A DNA stretch of 57,649 nucleotides from Desulfovibrio sp. (GTDB lineage Bacteria > Desulfobacterota > Desulfovibrionia > Desulfovibrionales > Desulfovibrionaceae), in assembly GCA_014804965.1 (NCBI GenBank), contig JAAUYU010000032.1, positions 1 to 57,649 of the forward strand. Direction: 5' to 3'. Below are positions 16,075 through 24,280 of this stretch, piece by piece (position 1 is the stretch's first letter; each line of letters opens with the position of its first letter). The notes beneath the pieces are model-generated. The model had not been told where the DNA came from. It did not search any database and saw nothing but the letters and a program-made list of their open reading frames with translations. Both the position numbers and the translations under genes were made by a program.

Positions 16075-16080
16075 TGTCAA

Positions 16081-16122
16081 CCCCTCCCCAGATACTCCCC
16101 AGACCCTACCCAGACCCTCCCC
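16081..16122 (-). other. G-quadruplex-capable tract in the leader of the 15475-16074 gene
   Basis: Minus strand GGGGAGGGTCTGGGTAGGGTCTGGGGAGTATCTGGGGAGGGG, seven G-tracts with 1-7 nt loops, ending 6 nt upstream of the ATG. Confidence 0.55.
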
Positions 16123-16180
16123 AGTCTGTCCAGTCGAAAAAGCCGTGCTACGCTCTCCGCAAAATTGAGGAGCGTAGTCC

Positions 16181-16762
16181 ATGCGTCAAGGCTCATTCCA
16201 GGATGCCCACCAGTTCACCGCCAAGTGGGAAGGCGGTCTCTCTGACCACCCGGCCGACCGGGGCGGGCTCACCGCCTACGGGGCGACGATAGGCTTTGTG
16301 CAGGAGATCGCGGCCACGGCCTCGGGCAAGAACTTTCTTCAGGCCATTGGCGTGGCGTTACCCGTCACCAAGGCGGTGATGCGGCAGCTTCGCCCCGGAC
16401 AGGTGGCGGCCATGTTCCGGCGCGAGCGCTGGGACGCGCTCAGGCTGGACGATCTGCCTTTCCGGCAGGCGGCGCTGCTCTACGATGCTTCCGTCAATCA
16501 TGGCCCGGCGCAGGCCGTGAAGCTCTCCCAGCGGGGCTACAACCGCTGCGTGGCGCATGGCGTCAAGCTCGCCGTCGATGGCATCCTCGGGCCGCTGACG
16601 CGCAAGGCCCTCCAGACGGACACCGACAAGGTGGTGCGGGAAATCATTGAGGCGCGGCGCGAGTTCTATGAGGGCATCGTGGCGAGCCGGCCGGACCAGC
16701 GCGTGTTCCTCAAGGGATGGCTGAACCGGGCAAACGCGCTGGAAAAGCTGCTGCTGGCGTAG
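16181..16762 (+). CDS. Endolysin, glycoside hydrolase family 108-like
   Basis: FTAKWEGGLSDHPADRGGLTAYGATIGFVQE...ALLYDASVNHGPAQAVKLSQRGYN...VDGILGPLTRKALQ. Confidence 0.88.
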   Translation: MRQGSFQDAHQFTAKWEGGLSDHPADRGGLTAYGATIGFVQEIAATASGKNFLQAIGVALPVTKAVMRQLRPGQVAAMFRRERWDALRLDDLPFRQAALLYDASVNHGPAQAVKLSQRGYNRCVAHGVKLAVDGILGPLTRKALQTDTDKVVREIIEARREFYEGIVASRPDQRVFLKGWLNRANALEKLLLA

Positions 16763-16771
16763 GGGGCGCGC

Positions 16772-17140
16772 ATGAAAGAGTCCAAGGTCATCTGGTGTCT
16801 CGTGGCAGCGGTGCTCTTCCTCGGGGGCGTCAGCCTCAACCTGCACCACGGCTATCGGGCGCTCAGGAAGAGCCTCGACACCGCTGAGCTCACCATCCAG
16901 ACCATGAAGCAGGAGCACGACTGCGCCATGCAGGCGGCCAACGCGGCCCTGAAAGCCAGGGAGGAGGAACATGAGCGCAACCAGAAACGCATCGCCGAAG
17001 CCGAGCGCGTTCTTGAGGATAATGGCGACTTCAGCGGTCTGCTTCTGCCTGATGACATTGCCCGGCTGTTCCACAAAGCAGGAAGCTCCGACGCAGACGC
17101 AGGCTGTGGCCTTCCTTCCCCCGGCGGCGCTGCTCGATGA
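16772..17140 (+). CDS. Rz-like inner-membrane spanin
   Basis: MKESKVIWCLVAAVLFLGGVSLNLHHGYRALRKSL followed by coiled coil. Confidence 0.65.
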   Translation: MKESKVIWCLVAAVLFLGGVSLNLHHGYRALRKSLDTAELTIQTMKQEHDCAMQAANAALKAREEEHERNQKRIAEAERVLEDNGDFSGLLLPDDIARLFHKAGSSDADAGCGLPSPGGAAR

Positions 17141-17300
17141 CATCACGCTTCCCCCGCGCGACGGGGCGCGCACCGTGGGGGACCTCGTGCGCATCGTGAT
17201 TGCCGACGAGGCGGCAATCAATTTGAAGAACGCGGACCTCAAGGCCCTGCGCGACTACCGCACAGGCCTGCTCAACAATGACGCCGAGAGCGAGAGGTAG
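17022..17300 (+). CDS. Rz1-like outer-membrane spanin lipoprotein
   Basis: MATSAVCFCLMTLPGCSTKQEAPTQTQ lipobox LPGC; starts inside Rz in another frame. Confidence 0.65.
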   Translation: MATSAVCFCLMTLPGCSTKQEAPTQTQAVAFLPPAALLDDITLPPRDGARTVGDLVRIVIADEAAINLKNADLKALRDYRTGLLNNDAESER

Positions 17301-17303
17301 GAC

Positions 17304-17621
17304 ATGACGGGTTCTGCCTTTGACGGCCTTGCCGACATCGTGGGCGGCATCGTGGTGCCGCTCATCCTCTCCTCGGTAAGCACCTGCGTGCGCATTTCCC
17401 GCTACGGCTGGAAGGGCGCGCGGCATTTTGTGGCAAGCCTGCTCACCTCCACCTTCACGGGCGTGGTGGTGTTCTGGGGGCTGGACTACTTCGACCTCTC
17501 GCCCACGGTGGTGGCGTCCATCACCAGTGTCAGCGCTTACATGGGCGGGAGCCTTTTGGACACCTTCGCCTTCAGGGTGCGTCAGGTGGTGGCGCACGGG
17601 CACCTGGAGAGGAAGCCGTAG
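17304..17621 (+). CDS. Phage holin-like membrane protein
   Basis: MTGSAFDGLADIVGGIVVPLILSSVSTCVRISRY...TSTFTGVVVFWGLDYFDLSPTVVASITSVSAYMGGSLLD. Confidence 0.75.
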   Translation: MTGSAFDGLADIVGGIVVPLILSSVSTCVRISRYGWKGARHFVASLLTSTFTGVVVFWGLDYFDLSPTVVASITSVSAYMGGSLLDTFAFRVRQVVAHGHLERKP

Positions 17622-17972
17622 ATGGCAAAAGCCGACCTGAAAACCATTCGAAGCGAAGACGAAGCGAAGAAGCTCGGCTCCGCGGGCGGCAAGAAGAGCG
17701 GCGAGGCGCGGCGCAAAAAGAAGGCCCTGCGCGAGCATCTGGAGGCGCTGCTGGCAGGGAAGCAGGGCGGCATGACCACTGCCGAGGCGCTCACGCTGGC
17801 GCTGGTGGAAAAGGGGCTTTCGGGCGACGTGCGCGCCTTCGAGGTCATCCGGGACACCATCGGCGAAAAGCCCGTGGAAAAGACGCAGCAGGAAGTGGCG
17901 GGCTCGCTCGCCGTGGGCGTGTCCCCGGCGGTGGAAGCGGCGCTCAAGGCACTGGAAGGCATGGCGGAATGA
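17622..17972 (+). CDS. Putative terminase small subunit
   Basis: LGSAGGKKSGEARRKKKALREHLEALL...GDVRAFEVIRDTIGEKPVEKTQQ, immediately upstream of the large subunit. Confidence 0.7.
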   Translation: MAKADLKTIRSEDEAKKLGSAGGKKSGEARRKKKALREHLEALLAGKQGGMTTAEALTLALVEKGLSGDVRAFEVIRDTIGEKPVEKTQQEVAGSLAVGVSPAVEAALKALEGMAE

Positions 17973-19510
17973 ACTTGCTCACGAGAAAGGAATCCCTTGC
18001 GCTCTACCGGAGCGTGAAAAAGCCCGGGGACGTGCGCGCGCTCCTGCTCGGGGACCTGTTCTTTCTCCTCTTGGTGGGCATGGGGCGGCGGGACATGAAC
18101 CGGGATTTTCTCTTCGAGCGCTGCCGCGAGGTGCAGGCGAGCCCGGACGGGCACCTCGACCTCTGGGCGCGCGAGCACTACAAGTCCACCATCATCACCG
18201 TGGCGAAAACCATCCAGGACGTGCTGCGCGACCCGGAGCTCACGGTGGGCATCTTCAGCCATTCCCGGCCCATTGCCAAGGCGTTCCTCAGGCAAATCAA
18301 GCGCGAGTTCGAGGGCAATGCCCTTTTGCAGGAGCTCTTTCCGCACATCCGGCCGCCGGAGAAGGGCGAGAAGCGCACCTGGAGCGAGGACGAGGGTATC
18401 ATCGTCCGGCGCGAGACCAACCCGAAAGAGGCGACCATCGAGGCCTGGGGCCTCGTGGACGGCCAGCCCATCGGCAAGCACTTCGCTTTGCTCATCTACG
18501 ACGACGTGGTGACGCCCGAGAGCGTGACCACGCCGGAGATGATCGCCAAGACCACCGACGCCTGGCGCGTCTCCCTCAACCTCGGCGCGCATGGCGGCCG
18601 CCGCCGCATGATCGGCACGCGCTACCACGCGGCTGACACCTACAGCGTCATCCTCAATCAGGGCAGCGTCAGCCCGCGCATCTATCCGGCCACGGCGGAC
18701 GGGACCTATGACGGCGAGCCCGTGTTCCTCTCGCGCGAGGTGCTGGCCGAAAAGCGCCGCGACATGGGCCCCTTCGTGTTCGCCTGCCAGATGCTCCAGA
18801 ACCCGCTGGCCGACCGGGCGCAGGGCTTCCGCGCGGAGTGGCTGCGCTACTGGCGGCCGACGGAGGAGCTCTGGCGGCCCATGAACCGCGTCATTCTCTG
18901 CGACCCGGCGAGCAGCAAGAAGAAGGACAGCGACTATACCGTGCTCTGCGTGGTGGGCTGGAACGCGGACAAGAGCCTCTACCTCATCCACGGCGAGCGG
19001 GCGCGGCTCAACCTGACGGAGCGCACGGCGGCCGTGTTCCGGCTCGCGCGGGACTATGACCCGCTCTTCGTGGGCTACGAGCAGTACGGGATGCAGTCGG
19101 ACATCGAGCATTTGCAGGGCGAGATGGCGCGCATGAACTACCACTTCGCCATCCGGCCGCTGGGCGGGCGCACGGCCAAGCCGGACCGCATCAGGAGGCT
19201 TGTGCCGTGGTTCGAGCAGGGGCGGGTGTTTTTGCCCGCGCAGGCCAATTTCCGGGACGGCGAGGGGCGCATCCGCAATTTCACGACGGAGTTTGTGGAG
19301 GAAGAGTATTCGTCCTTCCCGGTGTCGCTGCATGACGACATGCTGGACTGCCTCTCGCGCGCCGTGGACCCGGACGTGGCCGTGCCGTGGCCCGATGCCG
19401 CGGACGGCAGGAGCCCCATGCAGAAGGAGATGGACCGGATGCGCGAGCAGGCAAGGCTGGTGGGCGGCAATAGCCACGGGCTCAAGTACGCCTACGGGGG
19501 CCGGGCATGA
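17969..19510 (+). CDS. Terminase large subunit
   Basis: DLWAREHYKSTIITVAKTIQDVLRDPELTVGIFSHSR...LLIYDDVVTPESV...ILCDPASSKKKDSDYTVLCVVGW. Confidence 0.93.
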   Translation: MNLLTRKESLALYRSVKKPGDVRALLLGDLFFLLLVGMGRRDMNRDFLFERCREVQASPDGHLDLWAREHYKSTIITVAKTIQDVLRDPELTVGIFSHSRPIAKAFLRQIKREFEGNALLQELFPHIRPPEKGEKRTWSEDEGIIVRRETNPKEATIEAWGLVDGQPIGKHFALLIYDDVVTPESVTTPEMIAKTTDAWRVSLNLGAHGGRRRMIGTRYHAADTYSVILNQGSVSPRIYPATADGTYDGEPVFLSREVLAEKRRDMGPFVFACQMLQNPLADRAQGFRAEWLRYWRPTEELWRPMNRVILCDPASSKKKDSDYTVLCVVGWNADKSLYLIHGERARLNLTERTAAVFRLARDYDPLFVGYEQYGMQSDIEHLQGEMARMNYHFAIRPLGGRTAKPDRIRRLVPWFEQGRVFLPAQANFRDGEGRIRNFTTEFVEEEYSSFPVSLHDDMLDCLSRAVDPDVAVPWPDAADGRSPMQKEMDRMREQARLVGGNSHGLKYAYGGRA

Positions 19511-20091
19511 GTGACTATCGCTTCGTGCTCGCCGATACGCCGGAGCTCCGGCGGCTGCCCTTCGAGCGCATGGAGGCAGAGGGCATGACACGCGCCGTGC
19601 TCTGGCACCGGGCGCGGCCCACGCTTGTGGACTGGCTCGAGGGCGTGAACCCGCTCAACGCCGTCTTGTATCTCGCCTATGACGGCGAGGAGCTGGCTGG
19701 AGCGGCGTGGCTCAACCCGGTGGTGGGCTGCTCGGGCTTCGTGCATTTCGCCATCTTCAAGGGTGCCCGGCCGGACTGGCACAGGCTGGGGCGGGAAGCG
19801 ATAGGCAAGCTCTTTCTCGTGCTTGCGCTCAAGAGCCTGCTGGCCTTCTGGCCCGCGCATTTCCGGCATGTAGGGCGGGCGGCGGCGTATTGGGGCTTCG
19901 GCGAGCCTTTGCTCGTGCCCGGCGGCTGCCCCATGCCCACGCGCGCAAGGCCCGGACGCTGCCGGGACGGCTGCATGGCGGTGCTCACACGCGAGAAATT
20001 TATGAACCGGTTCCCAGGAGGCAATGATGGGCAGTGCGGTGACTTCTCTTTTCGGGGGCGGGCAGAGCGCGCCCGAGCCCGTGGTCTATGA
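19507..20091 (+). CDS. Virion-associated protein, DUF2824/T7 gp13-like
   Basis: LPFERMEAEGMTRAVLWHRARPTLVDWLEGVNPLNAVLYLAYDGEELAGAAWLNPV...ARPDWHRLGREAI. Confidence 0.6.
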   Translation: MSDYRFVLADTPELRRLPFERMEAEGMTRAVLWHRARPTLVDWLEGVNPLNAVLYLAYDGEELAGAAWLNPVVGCSGFVHFAIFKGARPDWHRLGREAIGKLFLVLALKSLLAFWPAHFRHVGRAAAYWGFGEPLLVPGGCPMPTRARPGRCRDGCMAVLTREKFMNRFPGGNDGQCGDFSFRGRAERARARGL

Positions 20092-20278
20092 GGCGGAATC
20101 CGCGCCGCGCGAGGCCGAGCAGGAGGCCGAAGCGGCCAGCACGCGCGACGAGGAGAAGCGCAAGTTGAGGCAGCGGCGGCAAATGGGCGGGACACTGCTC
20201 ACCTCGCCGCTCGGCGTGACGGGCACAAGCAACAGCGCCGGGGCGTCGCTCCTCGGGCAAAGCGGCCTCAACGGCTAG
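20024..20278 (+). CDS. Small phage structural-region protein
   Basis: MMGSAVTSLFGGGQSAPEPVVYEAES...RRQMGGTLLTSPLGVTGTSNSAGASLLGQSGLNG. Confidence 0.6.
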   Translation: MMGSAVTSLFGGGQSAPEPVVYEAESAPREAEQEAEAASTRDEEKRKLRQRRQMGGTLLTSPLGVTGTSNSAGASLLGQSGLNG

Positions 20279-20287
20279 GGGCGGACG

Positions 20288-21943
20288 GTGGACCTGAAGG
20301 AAGTGCGCCAGCTGGTGAGCCATCTCGAGGGCCTGCGCGCGAAGAGGCTTGCGCAGCAGCGCGAGCTCGGCAAGCTCATCCTGCCCTCGCGCGGGCTCTT
20401 CCAGGGCGAGGATGCGGAAAGCCTGCGCGAAAGCAACCTCTTCAATCCGGCGGCCGGACGCGCCTTGCGCAAGGCGGCCGCGGGCATGACCCAGGCCATC
20501 ACCCCGGCGAGCGACCCGTGGTTCAAACACGCCTTCCTCCTGCGTGACGACAGGGAAGCGACGGGCGCCAATGAATATGTGGACGGCGTGGACAATCTCC
20601 TCAGGGCGGTGCTGGCCGCGGGCGGCTTTTACCGGGCCATCCACAATTTCAACAAGGAGCTTCTGGCCTTCGGCTGCGCGCTTTTGGGCTGCGAGCAAAG
20701 CCCGGCCACGGTGGCCCGCTATCTCTGCCAGACCTGCGGGACCTACTGCGTGGCGCTGGACGCGGAAGGCAATCTCGACGTGGTGGCGCGGCGCCTCCTC
20801 ATGACGCCGCGGGAGCTCGCGGAACGCTTCGGCGAGGAGCGGCTGACGGAATCCAGCCGCCAGAAGCTCACGACGCGGCCCTATGACCCCGTGCCCGTCT
20901 GTCATGTGGCGCAGCGGCGGCGCGAGCGCGAGCCCGGCAAGGCGGATGCCCGCAACATGCCCGTGGCCTCGTGGTGGTACGAGGAGAGCGGCGCCACGGA
21001 CTTTCTCGGCGAGGGCGGCTTCAGGAGTATGCCCTTCTTTTTCACGGTCTGGGAAGAGGGGCGCGGCGTGTACGGGACGGGGCCGGGAGACGAGGCGTTG
21101 GCCGACCAGAAGGGCATCGAGGGCTGGGAGCTGCGCAAGGCGCTCGGCGTGGAGAAGATGATCGACCCGCCCATGGTGTCGGCCGGGCCGCTCAAGGCGC
21201 AGCTCGACACCACGCCGGGGGCGATCATCCCCACGCTGGGGAACCAGCAGGACAGCCTGCGGCCGCTCTATGAAATCAATTTCAGCCCGGCCATCGCCCA
21301 TGTGCAGGAGGAGATCAACCAGATCTCGCTCCGCCTCGAGGACGTGATGATGGCGAACATCTTCGCCAACATGAGCCTGGAAACGCGCCCCGCGGGCATG
21401 ACCATGACGGAGTACATGGACAGGCGCAGGCGCAGCGCCGAGCTCATGGGGCCCACGGTGTCGAGCTACGAGCCGCGCATCCTCTCGCCCGTGCTGGAGC
21501 GCACCTATGACCTTCTGGACGACGCGGGCCTGTTGCCCGTGCCGCCGGACGGGCTCTCGCCCTTCGCCTCGCTGAACGTGAGCTACCAGTCGCCCATGGC
21601 GCAGATGCTCGAGCATTCCGGGGCGGTGGCTATCTCGAACCTCTTTGAGATGCTTATGCCCATGCTCCAGGCGGCGCCGGAAATCGTGGACAAGTTCGAC
21701 TTCGAGCAGGCCGTCGATGAGCTCGCGCAGCGGCTCGGGGTTCCCGCCTCGGTCATCCGCTCGGACGAAACCGTGGCGGCCATGCGGGCGCAGCGGGCCG
21801 AGGCGCAGGCAGGGCAGCAGCAACAAATGGCCGAGGCGCAGATGCTCCAGCAGATGGCGCAGCTCGGCAACGTGAAAACCGAGGGCACCGTGGCGGGCGA
21901 GGTGCTGGGCGCGGGTGGACCTGAAGGAGGCGCGGGCGCATGA
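20288..21943 (+). CDS. Podovirus head-to-tail connector (portal)
   Basis: LEGLRAKRLAQQRELGKLILPSRGLF...GRALRKAAAGMTQAITPASDPWFKHAF...NFNKELLAFGCALLG. Confidence 0.92.
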   Translation: MDLKEVRQLVSHLEGLRAKRLAQQRELGKLILPSRGLFQGEDAESLRESNLFNPAAGRALRKAAAGMTQAITPASDPWFKHAFLLRDDREATGANEYVDGVDNLLRAVLAAGGFYRAIHNFNKELLAFGCALLGCEQSPATVARYLCQTCGTYCVALDAEGNLDVVARRLLMTPRELAERFGEERLTESSRQKLTTRPYDPVPVCHVAQRRREREPGKADARNMPVASWWYEESGATDFLGEGGFRSMPFFFTVWEEGRGVYGTGPGDEALADQKGIEGWELRKALGVEKMIDPPMVSAGPLKAQLDTTPGAIIPTLGNQQDSLRPLYEINFSPAIAHVQEEINQISLRLEDVMMANIFANMSLETRPAGMTMTEYMDRRRRSAELMGPTVSSYEPRILSPVLERTYDLLDDAGLLPVPPDGLSPFASLNVSYQSPMAQMLEHSGAVAISNLFEMLMPMLQAAPEIVDKFDFEQAVDELAQRLGVPASVIRSDETVAAMRAQRAEAQAGQQQQMAEAQMLQQMAQLGNVKTEGTVAGEVLGAGGPEGGAGA

Positions 21944-22230
21944 CGGAAGAGCAGAAACGGGCGGCGGATGAAGAACGCCGGAATGCGCTCCGGGACCTCC
22001 ACGAGGTGCTGAAAACGGAAGCGGGCCAGCGCGTCATGGAGCGGCTGCTCCGGGGCATGAAGGTCATGGGGCAGCTCAAGGACGCCGCGGACATGAACTG
22101 GCACAACATGGGCCAGTGGATATTGGCGGATGTGGCGGCCGCGCATCCCGCGGCCTCCCTGAAAATCATGGCGCGCCTCGCGGGTATCGGGGGCGCGGAA
22201 CTGCTGACAACGGAGGAGAAGAATGGCTGA
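21940..22230 (+). CDS. Phage hypothetical protein
   Basis: MTEEQKRAADEERRNALRDLHEVLKTEAGQRVMERLLRGMKVMG... Confidence 0.65.
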   Translation: MTEEQKRAADEERRNALRDLHEVLKTEAGQRVMERLLRGMKVMGQLKDAADMNWHNMGQWILADVAAAHPAASLKIMARLAGIGGAELLTTEEKNG

Positions 22231-22915
22231 AGAACTGAACACGGGAACCGACGCGGCGCAGGTGGCGGGCGGCGAAGGCGCGGGGCCCCAGGGCGCGCCC
22301 GAACCCGCGCCGTCCCCTGCCCCGGCATCCGGTGCGGCACCTTCCCCCGCCCCGGCCGACTGGCGTGGCACCTTGCCCGCGGCCTGGGCGGACAAGCTCA
22401 AGGACATGGGAAGCGAGGCGGACGCCCTCAAGGCGCTGGAGCGGGGGCTTGGCTATACGCCCGCGCAGAGGCCCGAGGATGTGGAGCTTCGCTATCCCGA
22501 AGGGCTCACGGTCGATAAGGCCGTCTCTGACAGCTTCCGCCAGTTCTGCGTCGATAAGGGCATCACGCCCGCGCAGGCGCAGGCGCTCCTCGACTGGCAG
22601 CTGGCGGCCAACAAGGAGATGCGGGACGCGGCCCTCGCCTCGGGCAAGGCGGTCCTGCAGAAGCAGTGGGGCAGCCGCTTCGAGGAGAACAGCGCCCTTG
22701 CGCTCAAGGCCGTGACCGCCCTCGACAAGCGGCTCGGCGGCAGGCTCTCGGAAGCGCTGGCCTTCACGGGCATGAGCAATGATCCGGCCATCGTGGAGGC
22801 CTTCCACGCCGTGGGGAGCCTCATCAGCGAGGACAGCCTCTCAGGCGGCACGGGCGCAGGCGCAATCGACAAGCCGGAAAGCGCGGAAGACACCTACAAG
22901 AACATGTTCAAGTAG
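22223..22915 (+). CDS. Capsid assembly scaffold-like protein
   Basis: Ala/Pro-rich acidic N-term, FRQFCVDKGITPAQAQALLDWQLAANKEM, upstream of MCP. Confidence 0.7.
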   Translation: MAEELNTGTDAAQVAGGEGAGPQGAPEPAPSPAPASGAAPSPAPADWRGTLPAAWADKLKDMGSEADALKALERGLGYTPAQRPEDVELRYPEGLTVDKAVSDSFRQFCVDKGITPAQAQALLDWQLAANKEMRDAALASGKAVLQKQWGSRFEENSALALKAVTALDKRLGGRLSEALAFTGMSNDPAIVEAFHAVGSLISEDSLSGGTGAGAIDKPESAEDTYKNMFK

Positions 22916-22951
22916 CGCCAAGGCGGCGCAAACAGGAAAGGAGGAAAGGCA

Positions 22952-23872
22952 ATGCCTGACATGATTCCGCAAACCCTCAAGGAAATCGCGCTCGACAAGG
23001 CGAAAAAGCGCCCCGAGCTCGTGGACTACCTCACCGAGGAATCGCCCATCCTCGCCATGCTCAAGTGGATCCCGGCCACGCACGGGCTCTGGAACGTGGA
23101 GGAGGTGCTCGCCCGCGTGAACGGCCCCTCCTTCGTGGAGCTGGGCGCGCCCCTGCCGGGGATGCAGGCCGATTCCAACCTGCGCCAGACCTACGTCTCC
23201 GTGCTCGGCGGCGAGATGGAGGTCGCCAAGGACAAGGCCGACCAGTTCGGCGGCGCGGCCAAGTATTTCGCCCGGCGCGAGTCGGCCATCCTCAAGAAGG
23301 CGGGCATGGATACCGAGCTCGCCATCTGGCGCGACCACTGGCGCAAGGCGGCCCTCAAGGAGAAGCTCGTCACCCGGGGCGAGGCGGAAAAGGACTGCTA
23401 CACCGTCATGGTGGTGCGCTTCGACAAGGAAATCAACATCGGCATCTATGACCCGAGCGGCTTCAACCAGGGCAGGCTCGTGGACATCACGCCGCTCAAC
23501 TGCGGCAATCTCTACCACCTGCGCCAGAGCCCCGGCGTGCTCGGCTACGGCGTGGAATACCGCGGCCGCTTCGGCTGGCAGAACCTCGCGCCCGAGCGGG
23601 CCGTGCACGCCATCGTCAATGTGAACGCCGAGAATCTCCCCACGCTGGACATGCTCGAGGACGCCATCGCGGCCGTGCGCGGGACCGCCGAGAACACCTA
23701 TGTGTTCGGCCACCACAAGATCCTCCAGAAAACCATGAGCGCCATCAAGAAGACCTATCTCCAGATGACGGTCAACGACGGCAGCCTCAAGACGGCCATC
23801 GGGGACATCAACGGCGTGAAGGTCATCGGCTCCTACAACCTGCCTGACGGCAATGAAGCCAAGGTGAACTAA
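22952..23872 (+). CDS. Major capsid protein
   Basis: MPDMIPQTLKEIALDKAKKRPELVDYLTEESPILAMLKWIPATHGLWNVEEVL...; position after scaffold, before Bbp16-like protein. Confidence 0.85.
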   Translation: MPDMIPQTLKEIALDKAKKRPELVDYLTEESPILAMLKWIPATHGLWNVEEVLARVNGPSFVELGAPLPGMQADSNLRQTYVSVLGGEMEVAKDKADQFGGAAKYFARRESAILKKAGMDTELAIWRDHWRKAALKEKLVTRGEAEKDCYTVMVVRFDKEINIGIYDPSGFNQGRLVDITPLNCGNLYHLRQSPGVLGYGVEYRGRFGWQNLAPERAVHAIVNVNAENLPTLDMLEDAIAAVRGTAENTYVFGHHKILQKTMSAIKKTYLQMTVNDGSLKTAIGDINGVKVIGSYNLPDGNEAKVN

Positions 23873-23882
23873 GGAGGGGAAC

Positions 23883-24269
23883 ATGAGCGGGAGCTTTGAA
23901 TACGGCGCGGAAAACCGCTGGCATGACCAGTATTTCGCCAGGGAGCTGGAACTCACGGGAACCACGGCCACCACGGAGGCCCTTGCCGTGGGCAAACACC
24001 ACGGCAGCCTCTGCGTCGTGCTTGCGGCGGCCGGGGACGAGGTGAAGGCCGATGCGCTCAGCCTGAGCATCATGGAATGCTACGAGGCCGACGGGACTTT
24101 CACGGCCAAGGCCGACGGCCCGGTGGTGACGCTCGCCGAAGGCACCTTCGGCGCCGGGGACATCATGGCAAAGCTCGTGCTGCCCGACTGCAAGGACTAT
24201 GTGAAGATGCAGCTTGCGGGCGGCCTTGACGGCAAGGTGGATGTGTATCTCGGGTATCTCGCCCGCTAA
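23883..24269 (+). CDS. Bbp16-like capsid cement protein
   Basis: MSGSFEYGAENRWHDQYFARELELTGTTATTEALAVGKHHG...; synteny. Confidence 0.7.
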   Translation: MSGSFEYGAENRWHDQYFARELELTGTTATTEALAVGKHHGSLCVVLAAAGDEVKADALSLSIMECYEADGTFTAKADGPVVTLAEGTFGAGDIMAKLVLPDCKDYVKMQLAGGLDGKVDVYLGYLAR

Positions 24270-24280
24270 GGAGGTCGACC

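Noticed and set aside
17582-19591. 669-aa minus-strand ORF opposite the terminase
   Set aside because: Antisense artefact over a clear terminase large subunit
20000-21826. 608-aa minus-strand ORF opposite the connector gene
   Set aside because: Antisense artefact; no recognisable domain
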